From positions 310,001 through 374,000 of the forward strand of contig NZ_CP096034.1 in the NCBI RefSeq assembly GCF_023115465.1: a stretch of DNA of 64,000 bases, written 5' to 3'. The stretch comes from Gottfriedia acidiceleris (lineage in GTDB: Bacteria; Bacillota; Bacilli; Bacillales; Bacillaceae_G). The notes beneath the pieces were generated by a model. That model ran no database searches. It worked only from the letters and a program-made list of their open reading frames with translations, and was not told where the DNA came from. Shown in pieces: positions 1 to 10,420 of this stretch. The translations under genes were made by a program, and so were the position numbers. The number at the start of each line of letters is the position of its first letter. Position 1 is the stretch's first letter.

Positions 1-2
1 AT

Positions 3-3000
3 GTAAATGTTGCGAGAACATTTCATGAAACAATGGCAGCAAGTAAAGAGTTAGTACAAGCTCAAAAAGTTTGGAACCAATACGGCTACCAAGGAGAAGG
101 TTTACTAGTAGCAATCGTCGATTCTGGTATTGACTATAATCATAAGGATATGACGTTGACTGAAAAGGGTAAACAAAAAGAAAAGCTAACACAAAGTGGA
201 ATTAATAGTAAATTAGATGCTACATCTGTGAATGAAGTATGGTATACAGATAAAGTGCCAACAGGCTATGATTGGGCTGATCATGATACTGATGTTATTC
301 CTCGAAGAGATGGCAGTCCACACGGTACACACGTTGCTGGTACAGTTGGTGCAAATGGCGATGAAGCAAGTGGTGGTGTTCAAGGTATCGCTCCTGGAAC
401 TCAATTATTAGCAGAGAAAGTATTTTCTGATGTAGGTGGTGGAGGAGCTTATGAGGATGACATCATCGCAGGAATTGAGCATGCTGTGACAATGGGTGCT
501 GATGTGATCAATATGAGCTTAGGCGTTGATGCAGGTTTTGTTGGAGAAGATTTCGATCCTGTTCAAAAAGCAATTCGAGAAGCGACTGAACAAGGTACGC
601 TTGTTGTAGTTGCTGCTGGGAACACAGCTTACAGCACAAAAAATAATTTGTTTTTCGATGCTGCTGCACAGCCATATGCAGAAAATCCTGATATTGGAAC
701 AGTAGGTGCACCTGGGGTAAGTCCGTATGCTTTATCAGTTGCTTCCTATGAAAATACAAAGATGCACTTAAATACTTTAGCTGATGCCAATGGCTTTAAG
801 CTGCCTTTTATGGATCAAACTCAATTTGCTCCTACAGTGAACTTTAAACTTTCTAGAAATTTAACTCCTGGTCAAGAGTATGAATTGGTATACGTAGGTG
901 AAGGTTCGAAGACTACAGATTTTAGTGCTAAAAACGTTGAAGGTAAAATCGTTGTTGCGAAAATGAACAATCAATATACTTCATACTCATTTGTTCAATC
1001 TAATGCTTCAAAATATAAAGCTAAAGCTGCTATTATTATTCCACCTAGCAGTTTGGAAGATTATCCATACATGAAACTAAATGGGTCCTCTATTCCAACT
1101 GCTACAACAGGTAAGGCAGTAGGTCAAGAATTAATTAATAAACTAACAAATGGCCAAATTGTAAAAATGAAATTAGCAGGAGATACATGGGTTGATAATA
1201 TTAACAAGAACAAAATGTCTAGTTTTTCATCGTACGGTGCGCCCTCAACATTAGATTTTAAACCAGAAATTTCTGCTCCAGGTGGAAATATTTATTCCAC
1301 TGTACCTGGAAATGATTATGAAGTAATGAGCGGTACATCAATGGCAACACCACATGTTGCAGGTGGTTCGGCATTAGTATTGCAGTCACTGTATGAAAAA
1401 GGATTACAACACTCAGAAGATGCAGCCTTAAAAGCAAAAATAGCATTAATGAATACATCAAGTATAGTGATGGATCCAAAAACAAATGGAGAAGTTCCGT
1501 ATTCTCCTCGATTACAGGGATCAGGTTTGATGCAAATTCAAAATGCAATTAATACGCCAGTTATTGTTACAAGTAGAAATACACCATTAGAGCAAGCTGG
1601 GGCAGTTGCATTAAAAGAAATTGGCCAGAATACTAGCTTTAAATTAAATGTTGAAGCATTTGATGCGCAAAAGGGAAAAAATAATAGCGCTGATATTGAA
1701 TACTCTGTTTATGTGGATTTATTAAAAGATAAAACAGAAACAAAGCAATTTGATTTAGACAATGATGGTGCGATGGATTCAAAAGATTATTTAACAATGA
1801 CTAGTGAACGTATTGAAGGTGCAACGATTACTGTAAATGATAATAAAGTAACATATAAAGATGGATCATTACTTAAAATAAAACCAGGTCAGTCAAAGAT
1901 GCTGACAATTAATGTAAATTTACCAGATTCATTAACGAAAAATAGTTTTGTTGAGGGATTCGTACGCTTAGTCCCTGTGGCAAAAGATCAAGATAAGGCA
2001 GTTCCAATTTCCGTTCCTTATATGGCCTTCTATGGAAAATGGGATGAGCCAAGAAATATTGATGCACCTGCGTGGGAAAAGGATGCGTTTTTAGGATATA
2101 CTGCACTTTGGGATGGAACTTCTGAACGTTATCCAAAAGGATATAATTCTGCAACAGGTACATACGATCTTAGCAAAATAGCAATTTCGCCAAACTTCCA
2201 TTTAAATGGAATCTATTCTTCATTTACAGCTTTACGAAATTTAGCTAAAACAGAAATGTATATCGAAAATCAAAACGGTGAAATGGTTAAATATTTAGGT
2301 GATTTTAGTGAATTTAATGGAACTTCATATAAATTCAGAAAAAATGTCATGCCATTTGGTGATACAAGCTATAATGAACTTTATGCTTGGGATATGACAG
2401 ATGAGTCTGGAAAATTTGTTCCTGATGGAGATTATAAATATGTTATTCGAACAACATTAGACTATCAAGGTGCAAGACCTCAGGAAGTGAAAATGCCAGT
2501 TAAAGTAGATTCTAGCCTTCCGAAAGTTACAGATATTAAGGTGACTCCAAAAGATGGGAAATATGAAATTTCTTGGAAGGGCACAGATAATGAATCTGGT
2601 TATGCAGCTTCAGTTGTTTGGGTTAACGGAAGTAACTATTCACCAGGTGCAGCTCAAACTTTACTAGTTAATGTTGAACCAAAGAGTATTGTAATAGGTG
2701 GGGCTGACAATGCATTTAACCACTCTTATACTACTTGGGGAGATCAAAGTGCAAAATATATGAGTGAATGGATGATTCTTTCAAATAGAAGTGTTTACCC
2801 AACTACAAATATTAACAAAAATAGAGTAGCAGGAATGGATTTCTTTGCTCAAAACAGAGTAGATTGGACGTTTAATATGAAGGATATAAATGGAAATATA
2901 GTAGATACAATATCATTTAAAAATGAAAGAGAAGTGCACACAAAATGGATTCCAAAACCAGACCTACCAAACGGCACATACTATATATCTGCTGATGTTA

Positions 3001-3059
3001 CGACAAAAGATGGGTTCAAAGTAACATCAACTCCAACTAAAGTAACGGTTGTTCAATAA
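3..3059 (+). CDS. Secreted subtilisin-like serine protease (S8), 5' end outside window
   Basis: The frame is open from base 3 with no start, signal peptide or I9 propeptide, so the gene begins upstream of the window. The first ATG (base 33) lies just before the catalytic domain and is unlikely to be the true start. Counting from that ATG, the triad is Asp30 (IVDSGID), His97 (HGTHVAG) and Ser436 (SGTSMATPH). A PA-type insert sits between His and Ser (about residues 285-390). It is followed by the Fn3-like region of C5a-peptidase/lactocepin-type subtilases and beta-sandwich domains to the end. There are no wall-binding repeats or LPXTG anchor. It is a probable extracellular endoprotease. It is related to the subtilase gene at 49.7 kb, which shows what the missing N-terminus probably looks like. 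A terminator follows directly. Confidence 0.93.
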   Translation, partial: VNVARTFHETMAASKELVQAQKVWNQYGYQGEGLLVAIVDSGIDYNHKDMTLTEKGKQKEKLTQSGINSKLDATSVNEVWYTDKVPTGYDWADHDTDVIPRRDGSPHGTHVAGTVGANGDEASGGVQGIAPGTQLLAEKVFSDVGGGGAYEDDIIAGIEHAVTMGADVINMSLGVDAGFVGEDFDPVQKAIREATEQGTLVVVAAGNTAYSTKNNLFFDAAAQPYAENPDIGTVGAPGVSPYALSVASYENTKMHLNTLADANGFKLPFMDQTQFAPTVNFKLSRNLTPGQEYELVYVGEGSKTTDFSAKNVEGKIVVAKMNNQYTSYSFVQSNASKYKAKAAIIIPPSSLEDYPYMKLNGSSIPTATTGKAVGQELINKLTNGQIVKMKLAGDTWVDNINKNKMSSFSSYGAPSTLDFKPEISAPGGNIYSTVPGNDYEVMSGTSMATPHVAGGSALVLQSLYEKGLQHSEDAALKAKIALMNTSSIVMDPKTNGEVPYSPRLQGSGLMQIQNAINTPVIVTSRNTPLEQAGAVALKEIGQNTSFKLNVEAFDAQKGKNNSADIEYSVYVDLLKDKTETKQFDLDNDGAMDSKDYLTMTSERIEGATITVNDNKVTYKDGSLLKIKPGQSKMLTINVNLPDSLTKNSFVEGFVRLVPVAKDQDKAVPISVPYMAFYGKWDEPRNIDAPAWEKDAFLGYTALWDGTSERYPKGYNSATGTYDLSKIAISPNFHLNGIYSSFTALRNLAKTEMYIENQNGEMVKYLGDFSEFNGTSYKFRKNVMPFGDTSYNELYAWDMTDESGKFVPDGDYKYVIRTTLDYQGARPQEVKMPVKVDSSLPKVTDIKVTPKDGKYEISWKGTDNESGYAASVVWVNGSNYSPGAAQTLLVNVEPKSIVIGGADNAFNHSYTTWGDQSAKYMSEWMILSNRSVYPTTNINKNRVAGMDFFAQNRVDWTFNMKDINGNIVDTISFKNEREVHTKWIPKPDLPNGTYYISADVTTKDGFKVTSTPTKVTVVQ

Positions 3060-3072
3060 AAGTCAATAATTG

Positions 3073-3120
3073 AAAAAGCTATCTTTCCTATTTATTATAG
3101 GGATAGATAGCTTTTTTTTT
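3073..3120 (+). terminator. Intrinsic terminator of the subtilase gene
   Basis: An 18-nt arm (3073-3090) pairs with 3098-3115 across a short AT loop with one mismatch. A run of T follows. It begins 13 nt after the protease stop codon. Confidence 0.9.
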
Positions 3121-3222
3121 CATTGATTAGTCGATAATAGAAATCCGAATAAGAAATAAAAAAATACCATTACTATCCGTAATTTAATTATAATTGACAT
3201 CATAGAATGTGAAAAGCTGAGT

Positions 3223-3268
3223 AAAACACGAACATTAAAATATTTTTTAAGAAAAACATTCATATTTT
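3223..3268 (+). promoter_or_regulatory. Probable PurR operator (PurBox pair) upstream of purE
   Basis: AACACGAACATT (3225-3236) fits the Bacillus PurBox consensus AWWWCCGAACWWT except for one base of the CCGAAC core. A weaker inverted partner (ACATTCATATTT, about 3256-3267) lies roughly 17 nt further on, the spacing of B. subtilis PurR box pairs. The position just upstream of the -35 element fits repression of the pur operon. PurR itself is not encoded here. The second box is degenerate, so confidence is moderate. Confidence 0.5.
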
Positions 3269-3269
3269 A

Positions 3270-3298
3270 TTGAAAAAAGTGTTATAAATTGATACTAT
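3270..3298 (+). promoter_or_regulatory. Sigma-A promoter of the pur operon
   Basis: TTGAAA at 3270-3275 and TACTAT at 3293-3298 are separated by exactly 17 nt. Transcription would start around 3305, just ahead of the riboswitch aptamer. Confidence 0.75.
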
Positions 3299-3319
3299 AG
3301 AGATAGGAAATTTAGCAAA

Positions 3320-3388
3320 CCTCATATAAGTTTGGGAATATGGCCCAAAAGTTTCTACCTAGTAACCTTAAATTACTGGACTATGAGG
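3320..3388 (+). promoter_or_regulatory. Purine riboswitch aptamer, guanine class
   Basis: This is the three-way junction of the purine riboswitch. P1 is CCTCAT (3320-3325) with ATGAGG (3383-3388). P2 is TTTGGG (3331-3336) with CCCAAA (3344-3349). P3 is formed by 3358-3365 with 3373-3379. The conserved junction strings ATATGG, GTTTCTACC and GACTATG are present. The pyrimidine that selects the ligand (position 74 in the xpt aptamer) is C3381, which predicts guanine/hypoxanthine rather than adenine binding. It controls the pur operon through the terminator about 35 nt downstream. Confidence 0.97.
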
Positions 3389-3421
3389 GGAAGTTAATCA
3401 CACGTGTACGTAAATTAGTAT

Positions 3422-3479
3422 ACGCCTAAGTAGATTATCTTTCTCGCCATGGAGAAATAATTCTATTTAGGCGTTTTTT
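3422..3479 (+). terminator. Riboswitch expression-platform terminator
   Basis: A hairpin of about 24 bp (ACGCCTAA... with ...TTAGGCGT, loop near 3447-3450) ends in a T run at 3474-3479. It lies between the guanine aptamer and purE. Guanine binding would stabilise P1 and favour this terminator, shutting off the pathway when purines are abundant. Confidence 0.92.
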
Positions 3480-3535
3480 GTTGGGAATTTTTTGTAAAAA
3501 TAAAAAAATAGCGAATAAACTTGGGGGAAAAGCAG

Positions 3536-4021
3536 ATGAAACCGATAGTTGGGGTCATTATGGGGAGTACAAGTGATTGGGAAACAATGAAAAATGCTTG
3601 TGATGTGTTAGAAGAGCTAAATATAAGTTATGAGAAACGTGTTGTTTCAGCACATCGTACACCAGATTTAATGTTTGAGTATGCAGAATCAGCTAGAGAA
3701 CGAGGTATTAAAGTAATCATTGCGGGTGCAGGCGGGGCTGCTCACTTACCAGGAATGGTAGCAGCAAAAACGACACTTCCAGTAATTGGTGTACCAGTAC
3801 AATCAAAAGCTTTAAATGGGTTAGATTCATTATTATCAATTGTGCAAATGCCAGGTGGAGTACCTGTTGCAACTGTTGCAATTGGTAAAGCAGGTGCGAC
3901 GAATGCAGGCTTACTTGCAGCTCAAGTATTAAGTATCCAAGATCAAGAAGTTTATTTAGCATTAGAAACTCGTCGTGAAAACACTACTAAACAAGTTCTA
4001 GAAAGCAGTGAATCACTATGA
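3536..4021 (+). CDS. purE: N5-carboxyaminoimidazole ribonucleotide mutase
   Basis: Converts N5-CAIR to CAIR in IMP synthesis, acting on the product of PurK. The protein has 161 residues, usual for the class I mutase. Family motifs are GSTSDW near the N-terminus, SAHRTP with the catalytic His, and [11 protein letters not shown]. An upstream TTG (3521) is in frame but overlaps the ribosome-binding GGGGG (3523-3527). The ATG at 3536 has proper spacing and gives the normal N-terminus [11 protein letters not shown]. It is the first gene of the operon, and its stop overlaps the purK start in ATGA. Confidence 0.97.
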   Translation: MKPIVGVIMGSTSDWETMKNACDVLEELNISYEKRVVSAHRTPDLMFEYAESARERGIKVIIAGAGGAAHLPGMVAAKTTLPVIGVPVQSKALNGLDSLLSIVQMPGGVPVATVAIGKAGATNAGLLAAQVLSIQDQEVYLALETRRENTTKQVLESSESL

Positions 4022-5166
4022 ATAGCAAAGTAATTTTACCAGGACAAACAATAGGGATTATCGGGGGAGGCCAACTTGGAAGAATGATGGCGCTCTCAGC
4101 GAGAGAAATGGGCTATAAAATAGCTGTTTTAGATCCTACTCCGAACTCGCCTTGTGGGCAAGTATCAGATATAGAGATTACGGCTGAGTATTCTAATTTA
4201 GAAGCAATTAAACAGCTTGCGAATGTAAGTGATGTTATAACATATGAATTTGAAAATATTGATGTAAATGCACTTGAGTACTTAGATGAGCATTCCTATT
4301 TACCTCAAGGTAGTGAGTTATTGAAGCTAACAAGAAATAGATTAACTGAAAAAACAGCTATTCAAAATTTAGGCATAAAGGTTGCTCCATTTCGACTAGT
4401 AGAAAATGAAGAGCAATTTTCTGAGGCAGTCACGAAAATAGGTTTACCAGCTGTTTTGAAAACAACAACAGGTGGTTATGACGGAAAAGGGCAAGTTGTT
4501 TTAAGATCTGAAGAAGACTTTGTTGAAGCGTTAGAACTTGTTAAAAAACAGCAATGTATTCTTGAGGGCTGGGTTCCTTTTGAAAAAGAATTGTCAATAA
4601 TTGTCGCAAGAAATAGTAATGGAGAGGTAAATACGTTTCCAATAGCAGAGAATGTTCATATAAATCAAATTCTGCATACTTCATCTGTACCGGCAAATAC
4701 TTCAAAATCAGTAATAGAAACAGCAGAGAACTATGCAAAAAAAGTAGCTAGCTCATTTCATCTTGTAGGTGTTTTAGCAATTGAGTTATTTGTAACAGAA
4801 GATGAGCAAGTTTATATTAATGAATTAGCTCCGCGTCCACATAATACAGGACACTATACGATGGAGGCAGTCGAAACTTCACAATTTAAGCAGCATGTTC
4901 GAGCGGTTTGTAATTTACCATTAGGGAATACGGAATTACTTAAACCAGTTGTAATGGTGAATATATTAGGTGAACATGTTGAAGAAGTATTGAATGTGAT
5001 GCAAAATGATAGTACATTAAATGTCCATCTTTACGGAAAAGAAGAAAGCAAAAAAGGCCGTAAAATGGGACATATTAATATAATGGCAGCATCAACAGAA
5101 CTAGCGATGCAAAAAGTACAAGAGTTAGGGATTTGGAAACAAAACCCGGTGGAGGTAAAAATATGA
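4018..5166 (+). CDS. purK: N5-carboxyaminoimidazole ribonucleotide synthase (ATP-grasp)
   Basis: Carboxylates AIR with bicarbonate and ATP to give N5-CAIR for PurE. The 382-residue length is typical. The N-terminal preATP-grasp Rossmann motif [11 protein letters not shown] is followed by an ATP-grasp core with the glycine-rich [11 protein letters not shown] and the metal-binding [15 protein letters not shown]. It is coupled to its neighbours on both sides by ATGA overlaps (4018-4021 with purE, 5163-5166 with purB), suggesting translational coupling. Confidence 0.97.
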   Translation: MNSKVILPGQTIGIIGGGQLGRMMALSAREMGYKIAVLDPTPNSPCGQVSDIEITAEYSNLEAIKQLANVSDVITYEFENIDVNALEYLDEHSYLPQGSELLKLTRNRLTEKTAIQNLGIKVAPFRLVENEEQFSEAVTKIGLPAVLKTTTGGYDGKGQVVLRSEEDFVEALELVKKQQCILEGWVPFEKELSIIVARNSNGEVNTFPIAENVHINQILHTSSVPANTSKSVIETAENYAKKVASSFHLVGVLAIELFVTEDEQVYINELAPRPHNTGHYTMEAVETSQFKQHVRAVCNLPLGNTELLKPVVMVNILGEHVEEVLNVMQNDSTLNVHLYGKEESKKGRKMGHINIMAASTELAMQKVQELGIWKQNPVEVKI

Positions 5167-6458
5167 TTGAACGTTATTCACGCCCAGAAATGGCAGCAAT
5201 TTGGACAGAAGAAAACAAATTTAAAGCTTGGTTAGAAGTTGAAATCTTAGCATGTGAAGCATGGGCTGAATTAGGAGATATTCCTAAAGAAGACGTAAAA
5301 GTGTTACGTGAAAAAGCTTCTTTTGATATAAACCGAATTTATGAAATTGAAAAAGAAACACGTCATGACGTAGTTGCATTTACACGTGCGGTTTCTGAAA
5401 CATTAGGCGCCGAACGTAAATGGGTACATTATGGCTTAACATCAACTGATGTAGTAGACACGGCACTTTCATACTTACTACGTCAGGCAAATGATATCTT
5501 ATTAAAAGATTTAGAGAATTTCATTGGAATTCTTGAAACGAAAGCTAAAGAACACAAGTACACAGTAATGATGGGACGTACTCACGGTGTACATGCAGAA
5601 CCAACTACTTTTGGTTTAAAACTTGCATTATGGACTGAAGAAATGAAGCGTAACTTAGAGCGATTTAAGAATGCGATTGAAACAGTTCGAGTAGGTAAAA
5701 TCTCAGGCGCTGTTGGAACATATGCAAATATTCCTCCATTTGTTGAAGAATATGTTTGTGAAAAGTTAGGAATTCAAGCAGCACCAATTTCAACTCAAAC
5801 TTTACAACGTGATCGTCATGCTCACTACATGGCTACATTATCTTTAATTGCAACTTCAATTGAGAAGTTTGCAACTGAAGTACGTGGATTACAAAAAAGT
5901 GAAACACGTGAAGTTGAAGAATTCTTTGCAAAAGGTCAAAAAGGCTCTTCTGCAATGCCACATAAACGTAATCCAATTGGATCTGAAAACATGACAGGTT
6001 TAGCTCGTGTAATTAGAGGTCATATGGTTACGGCTTATGAAAATGTATCACTTTGGCATGAAAGAGATATCTCACATTCATCTGCAGAAAGAATCATCTT
6101 ACCGGATGCAACAATACTTTTAAATTACATGTTAAATCGATTTGGAAATATTGTTAAAAACCTTACAGTCTTCCCTGAGAATATGAAACGTAATATGGAC
6201 CGTACTTACGGATTAATTTATTCTCAACGTGTACTTCTTGCTTTAATTGAAAAAGGCATGTCACGTGAAGAGGCTTATGATACTGTTCAACCAAAAGCAA
6301 TGGAAGCTTGGGAAACTCAAGTTCAGTTTAAAGAGCTTGTAGAAGCAGAAGAAAAAATTACTTCTTTATTATCTCAAGAAGAAATTAATGATTGCTTTGA
6401 CTACAGCTACCACTTAAGTCAAGTCGATACAATTTTTGAACGCTTAGGATTAAATTAG
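5163..6458 (+). CDS. purB: Adenylosuccinate lyase
   Basis: Cleaves SAICAR to AICAR in the IMP pathway and adenylosuccinate to AMP in the adenylate branch. The protein has 431 residues. The fumarase/aspartase-superfamily signature [10 protein letters not shown] is present, as are the TSTDVVDTA and [10 protein letters not shown] regions with active-site His residues. An ATG at 5133 is in frame. The ATG at 5163 fits better: it has the ribosome-binding GGAGGT just upstream, gives the family N-terminus [10 protein letters not shown], and overlaps the purK stop by 4 nt. Confidence 0.97.
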   Translation: MIERYSRPEMAAIWTEENKFKAWLEVEILACEAWAELGDIPKEDVKVLREKASFDINRIYEIEKETRHDVVAFTRAVSETLGAERKWVHYGLTSTDVVDTALSYLLRQANDILLKDLENFIGILETKAKEHKYTVMMGRTHGVHAEPTTFGLKLALWTEEMKRNLERFKNAIETVRVGKISGAVGTYANIPPFVEEYVCEKLGIQAAPISTQTLQRDRHAHYMATLSLIATSIEKFATEVRGLQKSETREVEEFFAKGQKGSSAMPHKRNPIGSENMTGLARVIRGHMVTAYENVSLWHERDISHSSAERIILPDATILLNYMLNRFGNIVKNLTVFPENMKRNMDRTYGLIYSQRVLLALIEKGMSREEAYDTVQPKAMEAWETQVQFKELVEAEEKITSLLSQEEINDCFDYSYHLSQVDTIFERLGLN

Positions 6459-6465
6459 TAAATTT

Positions 6466-6503
6466 GTTTGGCTAAGATTAGAGAAAAAAATTCTTAGCCA
6501 AAC
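6466..6503 (+). other. Stem-loop between purB and purC
   Basis: A perfect 12-bp stem, GTTTGGCTAAGA (6466-6477) with TCTTAGCCAAAC (6492-6503), closes a 14-nt A-rich loop. No T run follows, so it is unlikely to be a strong terminator. An mRNA processing or stability element is possible. The purB-purC gap is one of the few sizeable gaps in the operon. Confidence 0.6.
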
Positions 6504-6572
6504 AAGTCAAATAACAGATAAAGCAGAAATTCTATTGGGTGTTTAAATGAGGATATGGGAGGCATTGTTAGC

Positions 6573-7295
6573 ATGGCAGAGCAAGTAATGTTGTATGAGG
6601 GAAAAGCAAAAAGAATTTTCTCAACTGAGAATCCTGAAATTGTAAGAGTTGAGTACAAAGATTCAGCAACTGCATTTAACGGTGAAAAGAAAGCAGAAAT
6701 TGCCGGTAAAGGTCGCTTGAATAATGCAATTACTAGTTTACTATTTTCAAAGTTAATGGAATCAGGTATTGCATCTCATTTCGTAGAAAAAACATCAGAA
6801 CTTGAACAACTTGTAAAACGAGTAACAATTGTACCAATTGAAGTAGTTGTTAGAAATATCGTTGCTGGTAGCTTATCGAAACGCATGGGATTAGATGAGG
6901 GTGTTAAGTTAGAAAAACCGATCATTGAATTTTATTACAAACGTGATGATTTAGGTGATCCAATTATTAATGAAGATCATATCGCTGCACTTAAACTAGC
7001 AACAACTGAAGATCTTGAAACAATTAAAGAGATTGCTCTCCGTGTTAATGATGTACTAGTAGAACAGTTTAATGCATGTAATGTTCGATTAGTTGATTTT
7101 AAATTAGAGTTTGGCAAATTAAATGATGGAACAATTTTGTTAGCAGATGAGATTTCACCAGATACTTGCCGATTATGGGATAAAGATACAAACGCAAAAT
7201 TTGATAAAGATGTATTCCGTAGAGATTTAGGTAACTTAACAGATGGATACGAAGAAATTTTAAAACGCTTAGGGGGATTATCATGTTCAAAGTAA
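6573..7295 (+). CDS. purC: SAICAR synthetase
   Basis: Joins aspartate to CAIR with ATP, giving SAICAR. The protein has 240 residues, the normal size. It shows the N-terminal LYEGKAKRIF loop, the VVRNIVAGS segment and the C-terminal signature LADEISPDTCRLWD. An in-frame ATG at 6555 has a purine-rich run only 2 nt ahead of it. The ATG at 6573 has GGAGG about 10 nt upstream and is preferred. The 3' end overlaps purS by 13 nt. Confidence 0.96.
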   Translation: MAEQVMLYEGKAKRIFSTENPEIVRVEYKDSATAFNGEKKAEIAGKGRLNNAITSLLFSKLMESGIASHFVEKTSELEQLVKRVTIVPIEVVVRNIVAGSLSKRMGLDEGVKLEKPIIEFYYKRDDLGDPIINEDHIAALKLATTEDLETIKEIALRVNDVLVEQFNACNVRLVDFKLEFGKLNDGTILLADEISPDTCRLWDKDTNAKFDKDVFRRDLGNLTDGYEEILKRLGGLSCSK

Positions 7296-7537
7296 GAGTA
7301 TTCGTTACATTAAGAGAAAGTGTTTTAGATCCACAAGGAAATGCAGTTAAAAATGCACTTCATAGCATGAATTTTAGCGAAGTTCAAGATGTTCGTATCG
7401 GTAAATATATGGAATTATTAATTGATAAAAATGTTGCAGATTTAGATACTACAGTAAAAGAAATGTGTGAAAAGTTATTAGCAAACATCGTAATTGAAGA
7501 TTACCGTTATGAGGTAGAGGAGGTAGTCGCACAGTGA
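7283..7537 (+). CDS. purS: FGAM synthase subunit PurS
   Basis: A small 84-residue scaffold subunit of the PurS-PurQ-PurL form of phosphoribosylformylglycinamidine synthase. PurS dimers bridge the glutaminase PurQ and the synthetase PurL. The N-terminus [19 protein letters not shown] is typical. It overlaps purC by 13 nt and purQ by 4 nt (GTGA), so the subunits are probably translated as a coupled unit. Using a separate PurS is the Gram-positive arrangement, unlike the single long PurL of enterobacteria. Confidence 0.95.
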   Translation: MFKVRVFVTLRESVLDPQGNAVKNALHSMNFSEVQDVRIGKYMELLIDKNVADLDTTVKEMCEKLLANIVIEDYRYEVEEVVAQ

Positions 7538-8217
7538 AGTTTGCAGTAATTGTGTTCCCGGGCTCAAATTGTGATGTTGATATGTATCATGCAATCAAAG
7601 ATGAGTTAGGCGAAGAAGTAGAATACGTATGGCATGATTCAACGAATTTAGATGAATTTGATGGTATCTTATTACCAGGTGGCTTCTCATATGGAGATTA
7701 CTTACGCTCTGGCGCAATTGCAGGTTTTGCAAACGTGATGGATGCCGTGAAGAAAGCTGCTGCTGAAGGTAAACCAGTATTTGGCGTTTGTAATGGATTC
7801 CAAATCCTAACTGAAGCAGGTCTACTACCAGGTACACTTAGACGTAATGAGAAATTAAAATTCATGTGTAAACAAGTAGAGCTAGTTGTTGAAAACAATG
7901 AATCAATGTTTACAACTGGTTATGAAAAAGGTCAAGTAATTACTGTACCAATCGCACATGGTGAAGGAAATTACTATTGCGATCAAGAAACTTACGAATC
8001 ACTTAAAAATAATAATCAGATAATTTTCCGTTATCAAAATAATCCGAACGGTAGTTTAGATGATATCGCAGGAATTGTTAATGAAAATGGAAATGTATTA
8101 GGTATGATGCCACACCCTGAGCGTGCAGTTGATGCATTATTAGGTAGTGCAGACGGACTTCAACTATTTCGTTCGATTGTAAGAAACTGGAGGGAAAACC
8201 ATGTCGTTACTTCTTGA
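7534..8217 (+). CDS. purQ: FGAM synthase subunit PurQ, glutaminase
   Basis: A class I glutamine amidotransferase of 227 residues that supplies ammonia to PurL. The nucleophile is Cys86 in FGVCNGFQ. The His of the triad is in [10 protein letters not shown] near the C-terminus. The N-terminal FPGSNCD and the [11 protein letters not shown] motif are typical. The start codon is GTG at 7534, overlapping the purS stop and preceded by a strong AGAGGAGG. The 3' end overlaps purL by 17 nt. Confidence 0.97.
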   Translation: MKFAVIVFPGSNCDVDMYHAIKDELGEEVEYVWHDSTNLDEFDGILLPGGFSYGDYLRSGAIAGFANVMDAVKKAAAEGKPVFGVCNGFQILTEAGLLPGTLRRNEKLKFMCKQVELVVENNESMFTTGYEKGQVITVPIAHGEGNYYCDQETYESLKNNNQIIFRYQNNPNGSLDDIAGIVNENGNVLGMMPHPERAVDALLGSADGLQLFRSIVRNWRENHVVTS

Positions 8218-10420
8218 GCCAAATCCAATTCAAATTGAAAATGATAGAATTTATGCCACTATGGGCTTAACGGATGAAGAGTTTCAATTAATCAAATCAA
8301 TTATTGGTCGCAATCCGAACTATACAGAGCTTGGATTATTCTCAGTAATGTGGTCTGAACATTGTAGTTATAAAAACTCAAAACCTTTATTACGTAAATT
8401 CCCAATAAGCGGTGAGCATGTTTTACAAGGACCAGGTGAAGGAGCAGGTATTGTTGATATTGGCGATGAGCAAGCTGTAGTATTTAAAATCGAAAGCCAT
8501 AATCACCCTTCTGCAATTGAACCATACCAAGGTGCTGCAACTGGTGTAGGTGGAATTATTCGTGACGTATTTTCAATGGGAGCACGTCCTGTTGCACTTC
8601 TAAATTCTTTACGATTCGGTGAATTAGAAACTCCAAGAGTTAAATATTTATTTGAAGAAGTTGTTGCAGGTATTGCTGGATATGGAAACTGTATTGGTAT
8701 TCCAACAGTTGGTGGAGAAGTAAACTTCGATCCATGTTACGAAGGAAATCCTTTAGTAAATGCAATGTGTGTTGGATTAATCAATCATAAAGATATTAAA
8801 AAAGGTCAAGCGCATGGTGCTGGAAATACAGTAATGTACGTTGGTGCTTCAACTGGACGTGACGGAATTCATGGTGCAACTTTTGCTTCTGAAGAGTTAT
8901 CTGATGCATCTGATGAGAAACGCCCAGCGGTACAAGTAGGCGATCCATTTATGGAGAAGTTATTACTTGAAGCATGTTTAGAAGTTGTTCAAAATGACGC
9001 TCTTGTTGGTATTCAAGATATGGGTGCAGCTGGATTAACATCTTCATCTGCTGAGATGGCTTCAAAAGCAGGAATGGGAATTGAGATGAATCTTGATTTA
9101 GTTCCTCAACGTGAAGCTGGTATGACAGCTTACGAAATGATGTTATCTGAATCTCAAGAACGTATGTTACTAGTTGTAGAAAAAGGTAGAGAGCAAGAAA
9201 TCGTAGACTTATTTGAAAAGTATGATCTACATGCTGTATCTGTAGGACGTGTTACAGACGATAAGATGCTTCGCTTACTTCATAAAGGTGAGGTTGTAGC
9301 TGAATTACCTGTAGATGCTCTTGCTGAAGAAGCTCCAGTATATCATAAGCCATCAACTGAACCTGCATATTATGGTGAGTTCCAAGCGATGGAAAACTAT
9401 ATCCCTGAAATTAGTGATTCAAAAGAAACGTTAAAACAATTACTTTCTCAACCTACAATCGCAAGTAAAGAGTGGGTTTACGGTCAATATGATTACATGG
9501 TTCGTACAAATACAGTAGTTGCTCCAGGTTCAGATGCTGCAGTAATCAGAATTCGTGATACAAAAAAAGCTCTAGCAATGACTACTGACTGTAATGCACG
9601 CTACTTATATTTAGATCCTGAAGTTGGTGGGAAAATTGCAGTAGCAGAAGCAGCTCGTAATGTAGTTTGTTCAGGTGCTCGTCCACTTGCAATTACAGAT
9701 TGCTTAAACTTCGGAAATCCTGAAAAACCTGAGATTTTCTGGCAGTTAGAAAAAGCAACAGATGGTATGAGTGAAGCTTGTAATGTATTAAGTACTCCAG
9801 TAATCGGTGGTAACGTATCATTATATAACGAAACAAATGGTGAAGCAGTTTACCCAACTCCTGTAGTTGGTATGGTAGGTCTAATTGAAGATGTCGAGCA
9901 TATCACGACACAAAACTTTAAAACTGCTGGAGATTTAATTTATGTAATCGGCGGAGCAGAAGCTGAATTCGGTGGAAGTGAGCTTCAAAAATTATTAAAT
10001 GGCAAAATCTTTGGTAAAGCACCAAGTATTGATTTAGCTGTTGAATCTAGTCGCCAAGAGCAAATTCTTGCTGCTATTCAAGCAGGTGTAGTTGCTTCAG
10101 CACACGATATTTCTGAGGGCGGTTTAGCTGTAGCGATTGCAGAAAGCACATTTGGTCCGTCAGAAGTTGGTGCAACTATTACGATCGAAGGAAATGAAGT
10201 TGTTTCATTATTTAGCGAAACTCAATCACGTTTCTTACTTTCAGTTAAACCTGAACATAAAGAACAATTCGAAGCATTAGTAGATGCAAAGTTAATCGGT
10301 ACAGTTACAGAAGAAACATCAGTAACAGTTCGTAATGAAAACAATGAAACAGTTCTTCATGCTTCAGTTGATGAACTCAAACAAGCTTGGAAAGAGGCGA
10401 TCCCATGCTTGCTGAAATAA
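8201..10420 (+). CDS. purL: FGAM synthase subunit PurL (small form)
   Basis: ATP-dependent synthetase subunit that converts FGAR to FGAM with ammonia from PurQ. The 739 residues match the short Gram-positive PurL, which lacks the fused PurS and glutaminase domains. The pseudo-duplicated AIR-synthase fold is visible: the first half has [20 protein letters not shown] and the second half repeats the family arrangement (about residues 430-700). It overlaps purQ by 17 nt and purF by 16 nt. Confidence 0.97.
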   Translation: MSLLLEPNPIQIENDRIYATMGLTDEEFQLIKSIIGRNPNYTELGLFSVMWSEHCSYKNSKPLLRKFPISGEHVLQGPGEGAGIVDIGDEQAVVFKIESHNHPSAIEPYQGAATGVGGIIRDVFSMGARPVALLNSLRFGELETPRVKYLFEEVVAGIAGYGNCIGIPTVGGEVNFDPCYEGNPLVNAMCVGLINHKDIKKGQAHGAGNTVMYVGASTGRDGIHGATFASEELSDASDEKRPAVQVGDPFMEKLLLEACLEVVQNDALVGIQDMGAAGLTSSSAEMASKAGMGIEMNLDLVPQREAGMTAYEMMLSESQERMLLVVEKGREQEIVDLFEKYDLHAVSVGRVTDDKMLRLLHKGEVVAELPVDALAEEAPVYHKPSTEPAYYGEFQAMENYIPEISDSKETLKQLLSQPTIASKEWVYGQYDYMVRTNTVVAPGSDAAVIRIRDTKKALAMTTDCNARYLYLDPEVGGKIAVAEAARNVVCSGARPLAITDCLNFGNPEKPEIFWQLEKATDGMSEACNVLSTPVIGGNVSLYNETNGEAVYPTPVVGMVGLIEDVEHITTQNFKTAGDLIYVIGGAEAEFGGSELQKLLNGKIFGKAPSIDLAVESSRQEQILAAIQAGVVASAHDISEGGLAVAIAESTFGPSEVGATITIEGNEVVSLFSETQSRFLLSVKPEHKEQFEALVDAKLIGTVTEETSVTVRNENNETVLHASVDELKQAWKEAIPCLLK

